Below, one piece after another: positions 1 through 9,863 of a stretch of DNA of 64,000 nt. Under the pieces are notes generated by a model. That model was not told the DNA's origin, searched no databases, and saw only the letters and a program-made list of their open reading frames with translations. How positions within the stretch are numbered: position 1 is the stretch's first letter; each line of letters begins with the position of its first letter. The stretch spans positions 8,444-72,443 of the forward strand of contig MDVS01000117.1 of assembly GCA_001940645.1 (NCBI GenBank). The letters are read 5' to 3'. The DNA is from Candidatus Heimdallarchaeota archaeon LC_3 (lineage in GTDB: Archaea; Asgardarchaeota; Heimdallarchaeia; Hodarchaeales; LC-3). The translations under genes and the position numbers were made by a program.

Positions 1-567
1 ACAGGTAAGACAACTTCTATTGCGAAAATAGCAAATATGGTTACAAAAGAAAAATTTCGTGCAGTAATTGCAGCTGCTGACACCTTCCGAGCAGCAGCTC
101 AAGAACAAATTAAAGAACACGCGGATAAGTTGAGAATTAAGTGTATTGAAGGTCCTTATGGTGGGGATCCTAGTGCAGTTGCTTATGATGCAATAGCTCA
201 TGCTACAGCCCGTGGTTTGAATATTGTCTTAATTGACACAGCAGGTCGAATGGCAATAAACAATGATCTAATAGGTGAAATGCAAAAAATAAAAAGAGTG
301 TCTAATCCCGATTATACATTATTGGTTGTTGATGCACTTGCAGGTAATGATGCAACTAATCAAGCTAAAGAGTTTGATGAAAAAGTCGGTATTGATGGTA
401 CAATTATCAATAAACTTGATGCTGATGAAAGATCTGGAACAGCGCTTTCAGTTACCTTTTCTACGAAAGGAAAGCCTATTGCATATGTCGGTATTGGCCA
501 AAAATATAAAGATATTGATAAATTTGATCCTAAGAAATTTGTTGAAACGATTTTCGATATTGGTTGA
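1..567 (+). CDS. ftsY: Signal recognition particle receptor FtsY, C-terminal part (5' end outside the window)
   Basis: The reading frame is open from base 1 and begins inside the P-loop (TGKTT), so the N-terminal half lies upstream. The visible part is the SRP-type GTPase G domain: DTFRAAA (the FtsY form; SRP54 normally has DTFRPAA), DTAGR (G3), and NKLDAD in the G4 position. The C-terminal VGIGQKYKDIDKFDPKKFVE segment is typical of FtsY. The protein is the membrane receptor that docks SRP-ribosome complexes. The SRP RNA gene is in the same window at 34.2 kb, but not adjacent. Confidence 0.93.
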   Translation, partial: TGKTTSIAKIANMVTKEKFRAVIAAADTFRAAAQEQIKEHADKLRIKCIEGPYGGDPSAVAYDAIAHATARGLNIVLIDTAGRMAINNDLIGEMQKIKRVSNPDYTLLVVDALAGNDATNQAKEFDEKVGIDGTIINKLDADERSGTALSVTFSTKGKPIAYVGIGQKYKDIDKFDPKKFVETIFDIG

Positions 568-745
568 TTGATTCGAAAAGATGAAATAATAGATTGAAAG
601 AATAGATAACAACAAATATATTTTTTATTCTTATAGATTTGTTCCCTCTTGGTTATTGAATCACTTTTTGAAAATGATAATTCAATTAACTAGTGAATAT
701 TTTATTATTTTTATTTAAGTAAATAGTATTGGGGTATTTACCTTC

Positions 746-3700
746 ATGTGGTCTCCAGAGCTTAAAAAAATATCACAAATTCAATTCGGGATACTAAGTC
801 CCGAAGAAATAAGGAAATTAGCAGTTGCACGTATATTAACACCTGATACATATAATGAAGATGGTTCTCCTGTCGAATCCGGTTTAATGGATCGAAGACT
901 AGGAACCATAGAACCAGGAATGCGATGTAGACACTGCGGAAATACTGTTGGTGACTGCACAGGTCACTTTGGTATTATTGAACTAGCACGTCCAGTTATT
1001 CATGTAGGATATGCAAAAAGCATTATCTATAAACTGTTAAAAAGCACTTGTCGTGTTTGTGCTAGAATTTTGCTTGATGATAGCATTGCACAAAGATATC
1101 GTGACAAATTGCATGATGCACAAAAACAAGGTGAAGGAATTCTTCAAAAACTTCAAAAAGAGATTGCAAAAGAAGCAAGAAAAAAATCTAAATGCCCACA
1201 CTGTCAGAGTGAGCAATTTAAAGTAAAATATGAAAAACCCACAACTTTCCATGAAGAAACCATTCAGGGACCTGTTAAACTCACTCCGACTGACATTCAA
1301 GAAAGGTTTGAACGAATTAAATCGTTAGATCTTTACTTACTAGGAATTGATACCTCATTTTCTCGACCTGAATGGATGATCTTAACTGGATTACCAGTAC
1401 CTCCAGTCTCAGTACGAGCTTCTATTACATTAGAATCTGGTATTAAAAGTGAAGATGATCTAACTCATAAATTAGTTGATATTATTAGAATCAACAAGCG
1501 TTTAAGAGAAAATATCGAAGCAGGAGCTCCTCAACTTATAGTTGAAGATCTTTGGGAATTATTACAATATCATGTTACTACTTATATGGATAATGAAGTT
1601 GCAGGTATTCCTCCTGCACGTCATAGATCTGGGAGAGCGCTACGTACATTAACACAGCGTCTTCGTGGAAAAGAAGGAAGATTTAGGGGAAATTTATCAG
1701 GTAAAAGAGTAGATTTCAGCGCTAGAACTGTTATTTCCCCAGATCCTAATATTTCTATAAATGAAGTTGGAGTTCCAGAACAAATTGCGAAAATATTAAC
1801 TGTACCAGAAAGAGTGACGGAATTCAATGTTGAGGAAATGAAAGAACTTGTCATGAATGGTCCTGCAGATCATCCAGGTTCAAATTATATAATACGTGCT
1901 GATAAAAAAAGGATTGATTTACGATTCGTCTCAGATTTAAAAAGAACTGCTGAATCTTTAGATTCAGGTTTTATCGTTGAAAGGCATTTGAAAGATGGAG
2001 ATATTGTGTTATTCAACAGACAACCTTCTCTCCATAGAATGTCAATTATGGCTCACGAAGTCCGAGTCATGCCAGGAAAAACATTTAGACTCCATTTATG
2101 TGTTTGTACACCTTATAATGCTGATTTTGACGGTGATGAAATGAATCTTCATATTCCTCAGTCAGAGGAAGCAAGATCAGAGACAAGAGTTTTAATGAGA
2201 GTTCAAGAACAAATATTATCTCCACGCTACGGAGGTCCTATAATTGGAGCAATTCATGATTATATTACTGCTGCTTATCTGATGACGTGGAAGAAGACAT
2301 TTTTTGCACGGGAAGAAGCTTGGCAATTACTTTTAGCGGGAAATTATGAAGAAGCCTTGCCTACACCAGCCATTGAATATCCTAAAGAACTTTGGACCGG
2401 GAAACAACTTTTCAGTTTGTTACTACCAAATGATGTTAATATTAGCTCGAGAACAAGAACTTCTCAAGGAGATCCATTAACTAGTACTGAATTTGATTCA
2501 GATGATGCTGTTGTAATCAGAGATGGAGAACTTTTAACAGGTACAATAGATCGAAAAGCTATTGGTGCAGATGAATCAGAAAGTGTATTGCATGTAGTAG
2601 TAAAAGATCATGGTAGTGATCGTGCAAGAGAGTTTATTGATTCATTAACACAGATGTTACTTAAATATCTTTCTCACTTGGGATTTTCACTTGGACTTAA
2701 CACTATAAATTTTAGCGATGATGTAAAGTTAAGAATAAGTAAAGGGATTGCAAATGCAGAAAAAGAAGTTGATAATATAATCCAAAGTTACAAACAAGGA
2801 CAATTACAACCGTTACCTGGAAAAACACTTCGAGAAACACTAGAAATGAAAATTATGGGTGTATTATCTAAAGCCCGTGATAAATCTGGAGAAATTGCTA
2901 GATCAAACCTTGGCCGTGATAACACTGTTGTTATAATGGCCACTACAGGAGCTAGAGGCACTCCTTTAAGTATTACTCAAATGTCTGCAGCTGTAGGACA
3001 GCAATCAATCAGAGGTGAAAGAATTTTAAGAGGGTATAGAGAGAGATCTTTGCCCCATTTCAAAAAAGGTGATTATTCTGCTGCTGCTAGAGGATTTGTA
3101 AGATCGAATTTTAGAGAAGGTTTGAATCCACTAGAATTTTTCTTCCATGCCCAAGGTGGTCGAGAGGGATTAGTTGATACTGCTGTCAGAACGTCAACGA
3201 GTGGATATTTGCAAAGAAGATTAGTAAATGCTATGCAGGATTTACAGGTCAATTATGACTATACAGTTAGAACTTCAGATGGAGAGATTGTGCAATTAAA
3301 GTATGGAGAAGATGGAGTAGATCCCATGAAATCCTATCATGGAAGACCGGTAGATATACAATCACTCATTCAAGAAGTTTTAGCTTATGTTGATGATGAT
3401 ATTTCTGATCCTATATCTGAAAAATATATTGCAGACAGAATATTTAGCTATTCAGATGATGAATTACCAGATAAAATCAAGAATGATTTGTACCTAGAAG
3501 TCAAGAAAATTAATGATTTATCCAAAAATGATTTAGAAAAAATTTGTAATGGAGCTTATGAAGCATATCAACGAGCTTTAGCAGAACCTGGTGAAGCAGT
3601 TGGTACAATAGCATCACAGTCTATAGGTGAACCAGGTACACAAATGACGTTAAAAACATTTCATTTTGCAGGAGTAGCAGAATTAAACGTTACTATTGGT

Positions 3701-4678
3701 CTTCCACGTTTGATCGAGATATTAGATGCACGAAAGAATCCAGCAAGTCCTTTTATGAAGATATTTCTTGAAGAAGATAAGAAAGCTGACGAAGCAAAGG
3801 CAAAAGAAGTTCTAAAAAGAATCGAATTGACCACGGTCAAAAATGTTTCACAAGCTATTACTGTAGAAATGGGTGGTCTGGGAATAGAAATTCAACTAGA
3901 CCAAAAATTGCTTAAAGATAGAGGATTAGATATATCTGTTATAGAAGAACGTTTAAACAAGTTAAGAAAAGGAAAAGTCATTAAAATTGATGACTTAAAC
4001 ATTAGATACGAACCAGAAAATACCTCTTTTGATGAAATCTATAAGGTAGAAGAAAAAATTTCAACTACTCAATTAAAAGGTATTAAAGAAATTACTAAAG
4101 TCATAATGGTAAAGGAAAAATCTGATAACGTAGATGAATGGGTATTATATGCAGAAGGTTCTAATTTATCCGCAGTATTGACCGTTCCTGGTGTAGATCC
4201 TACTAGAGTAACAACAAATAGCGTAGAAGAAATTTTAGGGACTTTAGGAGTAGAAGCTGCCAGACAAGCTATTATCAATGAAGCTCTTGGCGTTTTAAAA
4301 GATCAGGGCCTTGAGGTCGATATCCGCCATTTGATCTTGGTAGCTGATTTAATGACTCAAAACGGTGGTGTCAGGCAAATTGGACGTCACGGTATTTCTG
4401 GTGAAAAAGAAAGTGTCTTGGCTAAGGCAGGATTCGAAGTTACTGTTCGTCACTTACTTGAATCAGCTGCTTACGGAAAACTGGATCACTTACGTGGAAT
4501 CACGGAGAATGTTATAATCGGGCAGATGATTCCAGTAGGAACGGGAATGGTAGAGCTTATTATGTTCCCAGGCATCTGGGCAGAGCAATCTGATCCTGAA
4601 GCTTTAGATCAAGAATACTTTTCAGATGAAGAAGTTTCTGACGATACTGAGGATAAAGAAAAAAAAGTGGAGAATTAA
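746..4678 (+). CDS. rpoA: DNA-directed RNA polymerase subunit A, fused A'/A''
   Basis: The largest RNA polymerase subunit is encoded as one 1310-residue protein, where most archaea have separate rpoA1 and rpoA2 genes. In order it shows an N-terminal zinc-binding segment (CRHCGNTVGDCTGHFG, about residues 59-75), two further CxxC pairs near residues 102 and 150, the catalytic Mg-binding NADFDGDEMN near residue 457, and the A''-type block GEAVGTIASQSIGEPGTQMT near residue 950. No stop or frame break occurs between the A' and A'' parts. The C-terminus is an acidic tail. Unsplit subunits are known in eukaryotes and in some archaeal lineages. It is followed by eL30, NusA-like and uS12 as in the classical archaeal rpo cluster, but the gene upstream is ftsY, not rpoB. 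Confidence 0.98.
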   Translation: MWSPELKKISQIQFGILSPEEIRKLAVARILTPDTYNEDGSPVESGLMDRRLGTIEPGMRCRHCGNTVGDCTGHFGIIELARPVIHVGYAKSIIYKLLKSTCRVCARILLDDSIAQRYRDKLHDAQKQGEGILQKLQKEIAKEARKKSKCPHCQSEQFKVKYEKPTTFHEETIQGPVKLTPTDIQERFERIKSLDLYLLGIDTSFSRPEWMILTGLPVPPVSVRASITLESGIKSEDDLTHKLVDIIRINKRLRENIEAGAPQLIVEDLWELLQYHVTTYMDNEVAGIPPARHRSGRALRTLTQRLRGKEGRFRGNLSGKRVDFSARTVISPDPNISINEVGVPEQIAKILTVPERVTEFNVEEMKELVMNGPADHPGSNYIIRADKKRIDLRFVSDLKRTAESLDSGFIVERHLKDGDIVLFNRQPSLHRMSIMAHEVRVMPGKTFRLHLCVCTPYNADFDGDEMNLHIPQSEEARSETRVLMRVQEQILSPRYGGPIIGAIHDYITAAYLMTWKKTFFAREEAWQLLLAGNYEEALPTPAIEYPKELWTGKQLFSLLLPNDVNISSRTRTSQGDPLTSTEFDSDDAVVIRDGELLTGTIDRKAIGADESESVLHVVVKDHGSDRAREFIDSLTQMLLKYLSHLGFSLGLNTINFSDDVKLRISKGIANAEKEVDNIIQSYKQGQLQPLPGKTLRETLEMKIMGVLSKARDKSGEIARSNLGRDNTVVIMATTGARGTPLSITQMSAAVGQQSIRGERILRGYRERSLPHFKKGDYSAAARGFVRSNFREGLNPLEFFFHAQGGREGLVDTAVRTSTSGYLQRRLVNAMQDLQVNYDYTVRTSDGEIVQLKYGEDGVDPMKSYHGRPVDIQSLIQEVLAYVDDDISDPISEKYIADRIFSYSDDELPDKIKNDLYLEVKKINDLSKNDLEKICNGAYEAYQRALAEPGEAVGTIASQSIGEPGTQMTLKTFHFAGVAELNVTIGLPRLIEILDARKNPASPFMKIFLEEDKKADEAKAKEVLKRIELTTVKNVSQAITVEMGGLGIEIQLDQKLLKDRGLDISVIEERLNKLRKGKVIKIDDLNIRYEPENTSFDEIYKVEEKISTTQLKGIKEITKVIMVKEKSDNVDEWVLYAEGSNLSAVLTVPGVDPTRVTTNSVEEILGTLGVEAARQAIINEALGVLKDQGLEVDIRHLILVADLMTQNGGVRQIGRHGISGEKESVLAKAGFEVTVRHLLESAAYGKLDHLRGITENVIIGQMIPVGTGMVELIMFPGIWAEQSDPEALDQEYFSDEEVSDDTEDKEKKVEN

Positions 4679-4804
4679 CCATCTCATTATTTTACAAAGA
4701 TTATATAATTCTGTAAAAGAAGCTAATTATAATTTATTTCTAATTTATGATATAGATCCAATATCAATGAGAAAAATAATAACTATTTTGAGGATTGATA
4801 CATT

Positions 4805-5173
4805 ATGCCGAAAAGAAGAGGAAGAAAGAAAGAATCTGAAGAAGATTCAATTGATTTAGATAAATTAATTGCAATGGCCGCATCAACAGGAAAAATAAAG
4901 TTAGGAGGCAGGAATGCAACAAAGGAAAGCAAAGGTACTCGAGCAAAAGCATTTATTGTTGCAAATAACTGTCCTGAGGAAATCCGTGTTGAAATCGAAT
5001 ATAACAGCAACTTTAGTTCTGTTCCAGTTATAAAATATCCAAAAAGTTCATTTGAACTAGGTGCATCGATTGGAAGACCTCACAAAGTAGCAACAATTAC
5101 TATTTATGATGCTGGAAACAGTAAATTACTTGAAGTATTAGATAAAATTGAAACAAGTGAAAATTGGGCTTGA
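4805..5173 (+). CDS. rpl30e: Ribosomal protein eL30
   Basis: This 122-residue protein has the L7Ae/L30e fold signature: TGKIKLGGRNATKESKGTRAKAFIVANNCPEE, then a C-terminal VELG-like segment (SFELGASIGRPH). It is slightly longer than usual because of a charged N-terminal extension (PKRRGRKKESEEDS). It binds 23S rRNA in the large subunit. The position immediately after rpoA and overlapping the NusA-like gene matches the conserved archaeal order rpoA2 - rpl30e - nusA - rps12. The ATG at 4805 gives the extended form. No in-frame alternative looks better. Confidence 0.9.
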   Translation: MPKRRGRKKESEEDSIDLDKLIAMAASTGKIKLGGRNATKESKGTRAKAFIVANNCPEEIRVEIEYNSNFSSVPVIKYPKSSFELGASIGRPHKVATITIYDAGNSKLLEVLDKIETSENWA

Positions 5174-5622
5174 ATTTTCAAAATAATAAATTTAAACTTT
5201 CCAAATCTGAAATGGATTTGGTTTCATTTTTACTCGAAAAAACAGGAACACTAGGTAAAGATTGTTTCGAGTATAATAACAGAATTATTTTTTTAGTTAA
5301 AAAAGATGATATGGGGAAAGTCATAGGAGAATCAGGTAATAAAATTATTGGTTTAAGGAAAGAACTTAAGAAAAATATTGATATTATTGCATATAATCCT
5401 GATTTTACTGAATTTATCAAAAATATTTTTTACCCTATTCATATTTTGTCTGTTAACATAAAAAATGCTGAAATTGAAGTAGTAGTTGACAAAGAAAACA
5501 TAGGAAGAGCAATTGGACGACAGGGAAGTAATTTAAGTAAAATGAAATTTATTATAGATAGGCATTTTCTTGGAGTTAAAAGAATTCATGTAATTAGAAA
5601 GTCTGAAAACAATAGACAATAA
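5164..5622 (+). CDS. nusA: NusA-like transcription termination/antitermination factor
   Basis: This 152-residue protein consists of two KH domains, each with its GxxG loop: VIGESGNKI near residue 58 and AIGRQGSNLS near residue 117. That is the archaeal NusA architecture, which lacks the bacterial N-terminal and S1 domains. It is expected to bind nascent RNA. The TTG start at 5164 overlaps the end of the eL30 gene by 10 bases, so the two are probably translationally coupled. Its position between eL30 and uS12 supports the identification. Confidence 0.88.
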   Translation: MGLNFQNNKFKLSKSEMDLVSFLLEKTGTLGKDCFEYNNRIIFLVKKDDMGKVIGESGNKIIGLRKELKKNIDIIAYNPDFTEFIKNIFYPIHILSVNIKNAEIEVVVDKENIGRAIGRQGSNLSKMKFIIDRHFLGVKRIHVIRKSENNRQ

Positions 5623-5766
5623 TTAGGAGTTAATATTTCAAGTTCAATATAGATTTATTTAAATATATTAAAAATCGCTATTAATAGATAAATTCATGTA
5701 TTTAAGAAAAAAAATTACTATTTATTACAAATAACGAATTAAGCTTTGCCAGGATGATTAAAAAAA

Positions 5767-6210
5767 TTGACAGGAAGTAAGAGCCCAGTTGGTGAATTTG
5801 CAGCACAAAAGTTACGTGAAAAAAGAAGAAGATTCCGCTGGTCTAAAACAGATTACAAAAGAAGAGTCCTCAGATTAAAAAAGAAATTCGATGTGCTTGG
5901 TGGAGCACCACAAGCTAGAGGAATTGTCATTGAAAAGGTAGGGGTTGAAGCTAAACAACCTAATTCAGCTATTAGAAAAGCTGTGAGAGTTCAACTCATC
6001 AAAAACAGCAGACAAATTACTGCTTTCGTTCCTGGTGATGGAGGCCTTCTCTATATCGATGAGCACGATGAAGTAATAATAGCTGGTATTGGTGGAGCAA
6101 AAGGGGGTGCTGTAGGAGATATGCCTGGAGTACGCTTCCGAGTTACACATGTGAATGGAGTAGCACTTACTTCTCTAATTTATAAGAAAAAAGAAAAGCC
6201 TATGCGCTAA
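5767..6210 (+). CDS. rps12: Ribosomal protein uS12
   Basis: The 147-residue protein matches archaeal uS12 over its full length: [20 protein letters not shown] at the N-terminus, then [35 protein letters not shown] and the GDMPGVRF segment. It belongs to the decoding centre of the small subunit. The start is TTG at 5767. The ATG at 5754 is in another frame and runs into a stop, so TTG is the only start that gives the family N-terminus. uS7 and EF1A normally follow in this cluster but are absent here; the next gene is rio1. Confidence 0.96.
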   Translation: MTGSKSPVGEFAAQKLREKRRRFRWSKTDYKRRVLRLKKKFDVLGGAPQARGIVIEKVGVEAKQPNSAIRKAVRVQLIKNSRQITAFVPGDGGLLYIDEHDEVIIAGIGGAKGGAVGDMPGVRFRVTHVNGVALTSLIYKKKEKPMR

Positions 6211-6427
6211 TTTATTGAAATTATACCAGAAAAATTTTTCAAATTTCCTCTTTTTTTGCTAAATCTACCATTTTAATCAAACTTAAGTTTAAAATCCTGT
6301 GATTATCATACTAAGAGTAAATAAAGCTTTATTCTTTTTAGTAGAATTACGAAACTTTTTAGTTGATTTTTAACATAATTTTGTTTAAGAATCAATTTTG
6401 TTCATTAAATAATATTCTTTGATTGAT

Positions 6428-7516
6428 ATGAATAATAATAACAAAATAAGCAATAAAAAATTGAGTAAAAAAGAATCACATTCAAATAAAATCGAGGAAC
6501 AAATTTCTAACAATCTTTTTAACCTTGATAATGAAATTAAGGAAGAATATGACGATTTAGAAGAAGAGGATTTTTTCGATGATTTTACGGAAGTATTTGA
6601 TCAGAAAAAAAGATTTCTCAAAGAAATGGATAGTGAAGATAGTAAGGTATTAGACGAATGGCGTAAAAAAACAAAAGATAAACGAAAAGATAAATCAACA
6701 GTTGAAGGTGTATTGGATCTGTCAACTAGTAAGATAATATTTAGATTTATCAATAAAGGATATTTTAAATCACTAGGAGGTATAATTTCTACAGGAAAAG
6801 AATCAAATGTCTATTATGCTCAAACTGATAATAAGGAAATCACTTATGGGATAAACGATTTAGCTATAAAGGTTTACAGAACTAGAACGCTTGATTTCAA
6901 AAAAATTAAATCCTATATTGCTGGAGATCGTCGTTTTATTAGGAGAGCTGGACGAAAATCACATCAGATTATAGAGCAATGGGCATTAAAAGAATATAAA
7001 AACCTAACTAGGGCATTTGAAGCCGGAATTTTAGTTCCTCGACCTATTGTGGTTAGAAGAAATGTTTTAATAATGGAATATATTCAAAAAACCTCAGAAG
7101 ATAAAAATTCCGAATCAATTGCTGCACCTATCTTACAACGGATACAAAAAGATCAAACATTTTTAGATATTGCTCATAAAATTTATCCAAAATTGATTGA
7201 AGAGATAAAGTTATTATGGAATAAAGCTAAATTAGTTCATGGAGATTTATCTGAATATAACTTATTATGTATTTTTCCTAAAAATGCTGAAGAAAAATTT
7301 AAAATTTATTTAATTGATATTTCACAAGCTGTACTAAACACTCATCTATCTGCACATCAGTTTTTACTACGAGATTTACTGAACATTAACAATTTCTTTT
7401 CAAGAATTGAGACAATAGAACCTATAAACATTATAGAGATTAAGGATTTGTATCTCAAAATTGTTGGTTACAAACCATCCGATAAAGATTTTTTACAATT
7501 TGAAAATGATATGTGA
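6428..7516 (+). CDS. rio1: Atypical serine kinase/ATPase Rio1
   Basis: RIO kinase signatures are clear: nucleotide-binding loop STGKESNVYYA, IKVYRTRTLDFKK with GDRRF, catalytic loop VHGDLSEYNLL and metal-binding IDISQAV. This is the Rio1 rather than the Rio2 pattern, and no N-terminal winged helix is seen. About 90 acidic, low-complexity residues precede the kinase domain. Rio1 drives late maturation of the small ribosomal subunit. A TTG at 6419 could add three residues; I prefer the ATG at 6428. It is directly followed by a KH protein of the Pno1/Dim2 type, a common archaeal pairing. Confidence 0.92.
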   Translation: MNNNNKISNKKLSKKESHSNKIEEQISNNLFNLDNEIKEEYDDLEEEDFFDDFTEVFDQKKRFLKEMDSEDSKVLDEWRKKTKDKRKDKSTVEGVLDLSTSKIIFRFINKGYFKSLGGIISTGKESNVYYAQTDNKEITYGINDLAIKVYRTRTLDFKKIKSYIAGDRRFIRRAGRKSHQIIEQWALKEYKNLTRAFEAGILVPRPIVVRRNVLIMEYIQKTSEDKNSESIAAPILQRIQKDQTFLDIAHKIYPKLIEEIKLLWNKAKLVHGDLSEYNLLCIFPKNAEEKFKIYLIDISQAVLNTHLSAHQFLLRDLLNINNFFSRIETIEPINIIEIKDLYLKIVGYKPSDKDFLQFENDM

Positions 7517-8205
7517 TTATAATGAATTTACCAGATAATCCCGATAATTACTTCGGTTTAACAATGCAAGAAATAGTAAGGGTTCCATCAGATAGAGTCG
7601 GTGTATTAATAGGAAAAAAAGGAAATACAAAGTTAAAGATAGAAGAACTTACATCAACTCACTTAGAAGTTAACAGTGATGAGAATTCTGTCATAATAAG
7701 ACCGAAAAAGAAAATTGAAGATCCTTCTCTTATATGGGTCGCAAAGGATATGATTAAAGCTATCGCTAGAGGTTTCAATGAAAAAATTGCCTTTACACTA
7801 ATAGATCCGAACATATTTCTTAGAATAATCACATTGGATGCTAAAAACAAGAAAAAAGTGTTAAAAATTCGTGGGAGAATTATTGGAGAGAATGGAAAAG
7901 CGAGAAGGATTCTGGAAGAAATAACTAGATGCAACATCTCTGTTTATGGAAATACTGTTTCCATTGTAGGAAGGTATGATGATGGAGAAATAGATATTGC
8001 ACAAGAAGCAATTGAAATGTTAATAACTGGAGTTAAACATGGAACAGTTTACAGATTTCTAGAAAAGTTCCGTATCCAGAAAAAAGCTGAAGGGGTTAAA
8101 ATGTGGAAACTAAGAGATGATATTGGCTTCGATCGTATGTGGGAAGAATTCTCAAAAGATTTAGAGAAAGAAAAACAAGGTGAAGATACCGAAAAAGAAA
8201 ATTAA
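7513..8205 (+). CDS. KH-domain RNA-binding protein, Pno1/Dim2-like
   Basis: The protein has two KH-like domains. The first carries VGVLIGKKGNTKLKIEE and the second carries RGRIIGENGKARRILEE, followed by the VYGNTVSIVG segment typical of archaeal Dim2/Pno1 homologs. In eukaryotes this family binds the 3' end of 18S rRNA during small-subunit maturation, and in archaea it is linked to Rio1 and aIF2. It may start at GTG 7513, overlapping the rio1 stop as ATGTGA, or at ATG 7522. Either way it is tightly coupled to rio1. The C-terminal 60 residues are charged and less conserved. Confidence 0.87.
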   Translation: MIIMNLPDNPDNYFGLTMQEIVRVPSDRVGVLIGKKGNTKLKIEELTSTHLEVNSDENSVIIRPKKKIEDPSLIWVAKDMIKAIARGFNEKIAFTLIDPNIFLRIITLDAKNKKKVLKIRGRIIGENGKARRILEEITRCNISVYGNTVSIVGRYDDGEIDIAQEAIEMLITGVKHGTVYRFLEKFRIQKKAEGVKMWKLRDDIGFDRMWEEFSKDLEKEKQGEDTEKEN

Positions 8206-8220
8206 TATCATTAATGGATA

Positions 8221-8613
8221 TTATTTTTTATTAAACTTTTTCTTTAATTTACTCAGGAGAGCAATATTTTTCATTAATTTTAAATTTACTTTTAAAATAT
8301 TCTCTAACTGATCTAAATTCGTCTCAGTTGCTATTTGAGTTGATAATAGTTGTAATTTTCCTATTAGAATCGATTCTAATTCTGATAAAATAGGTTTAGA
8401 AGATTGTTCTAAGGAAATCTTTTCTTCCAGTTTTTCTGCTTCTTCTTTATTTTGTACATACTGAGCTTCCTTAAGACAATTAGCACAAAAGATTTTTGCG
8501 CTATTTTTTTCTTGTATAAGAGGAATATTACAGTTTGGACAAGAAACTTGAAGCATTTTTGCTCCGTTTAAAATATATTTTGACATTTTCTTAAGTGCAT
8601 CATTATTAGACAT
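8221..8613 (-). CDS. Small zinc-ribbon protein, autoantigen p27 (SSSCA1)/UPF0148-like
   Basis: This is a 130-residue protein. The N-terminal helix NDALKKMSKYILNGAKML is followed by one zinc ribbon with two CxxC pairs (CPNCNIPL ... FCANCLKEA) at about residues 25-48, then a long predicted helical region. This layout is that of the Sjogren/scleroderma autoantigen 1 family found in archaea and eukaryotes. Function is unknown. It is convergent with the KH gene and divergent from the kinase-like gene at 8746. Confidence 0.72.
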   Translation of the reverse strand: MSNNDALKKMSKYILNGAKMLQVSCPNCNIPLIQEKNSAKIFCANCLKEAQYVQNKEEAEKLEEKISLEQSSKPILSELESILIGKLQLLSTQIATETNLDQLENILKVNLKLMKNIALLSKLKKKFNKK

Positions 8614-8745
8614 GAATAATTCCTCAATTGCTTAAAAAATAAATACGAGAACCATTAATTGTTTATTATTTCAAAAATTCCCAATGATTTAAAGTTTTAA
8701 GGTTCTGAATGAAATACCATTTCCTGTAAAGATTTCTAGAACAAG

Positions 8746-9852
8746 GTGAAAATCATTTCAAGAAGAACACAAAAAAGATTAAAAGACGCTTTTTACACAG
8801 TTGCTTCTCATTTTATATCTTACTTTCAAGAACAAACATATACAAGTACTGGGTACAAACCAAAAGAAATTACGTTTCATAGTTTGGAACCTTTAGCGAT
8901 TGTAGGGAGAAATAGAAAATTATACATTTACGAAGTTAATTATTCAAGTGAAATGGGATTTCATAAATCAAAATTAGCCATAAAAGTCTTTGATGCAATG
9001 GATAAAGTACTACAGGAAGCATCTGGTAATCAGATTTTGAGATATGTATTAGAAGGAAACCCTGAAGTTAAAACTCCACAATTACTTTATTATTCAAAAG
9101 ATTTTCAATTATTAATTTATGAGGGACTGTTCGCGGAAGAATTTTCAAATTCTAAAATTAATGAAAGTGAAAAATATTACTTAGCTGGGAGAGCTTTAGC
9201 ATCAGTTCATAATAAAGAATTGAAAAATCTTGATTTGCAAAGATATTACATGTTTGTTGAAAATATCTTTAATAAATTATTTGATTCAAATTTAATTCCT
9301 TCTAAAACTTTAGAAGAGTTACGAGATAAAATTGTGAGCGAAATAGAGGAGAAAATGTTTTATTCCTATGGTGGCAGTCGTTCGTTTGGAGATTACCATG
9401 TAGGTAACATAATGTTTGAACAACAAACTGAAAAAGTTCGAAATCTGGGTTTAAAAAGTGATAAATTTCAAATATTTTTAATAGATCCTGAATTTATTGA
9501 AGATTGTATTGAAAATACCTGTGTTGATAGATTTGAAGACATTGGAACTTTTTTTGCTAAAATTCTATTAGAAGATTTTATTAAAACAGCAGGTAAACCG
9601 AAAAAGGTCCTTAATGATTTAAGAGATTTCTTGAAAGGATATAATAGCATTTTTGAACGCTATAAAATTAAATTAAAAGATATGTATCCTCGTGGAATAA
9701 CTCTTGAATTACAAATGGTATTTGCAATACTTTTTGATGTTCTTTACTACATCGGTACAAGCGAAAATGATGAATGGCTAAGAAGTGCAATTCAAGCCCG
9801 TCTTTCGTATATTGATTATCTGTTTCAATATCCTTTTGAGAATTCAGTCTGA
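8746..9852 (+). CDS. APH/choline-kinase-like phosphotransferase, divergent
   Basis: The 368-residue protein has the core motifs of aminoglycoside-phosphotransferase-type kinases: SFGDYHVGNIMFE (catalytic loop, HxxN) near residue 214 and LIDPEFIED near residue 244, standing in for the DxD metal site. VDRFEDIGTFFAK follows. The N-lobe lysine is probably in LAIKVFD. The substrate cannot be told from the sequence. The GTG start at 8746 is preceded by AAGG. It is monocistronic as far as can be seen. Confidence 0.6.
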   Translation: MKIISRRTQKRLKDAFYTVASHFISYFQEQTYTSTGYKPKEITFHSLEPLAIVGRNRKLYIYEVNYSSEMGFHKSKLAIKVFDAMDKVLQEASGNQILRYVLEGNPEVKTPQLLYYSKDFQLLIYEGLFAEEFSNSKINESEKYYLAGRALASVHNKELKNLDLQRYYMFVENIFNKLFDSNLIPSKTLEELRDKIVSEIEEKMFYSYGGSRSFGDYHVGNIMFEQQTEKVRNLGLKSDKFQIFLIDPEFIEDCIENTCVDRFEDIGTFFAKILLEDFIKTAGKPKKVLNDLRDFLKGYNSIFERYKIKLKDMYPRGITLELQMVFAILFDVLYYIGTSENDEWLRSAIQARLSYIDYLFQYPFENSV

Positions 9853-9863
9853 AAAAACTGTTC

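Noticed and set aside
8680..8730. Weak C/D-like series of boxes upstream of the kinase-like gene.
   Set aside because: Box C is a poor match and there is no closing stem.
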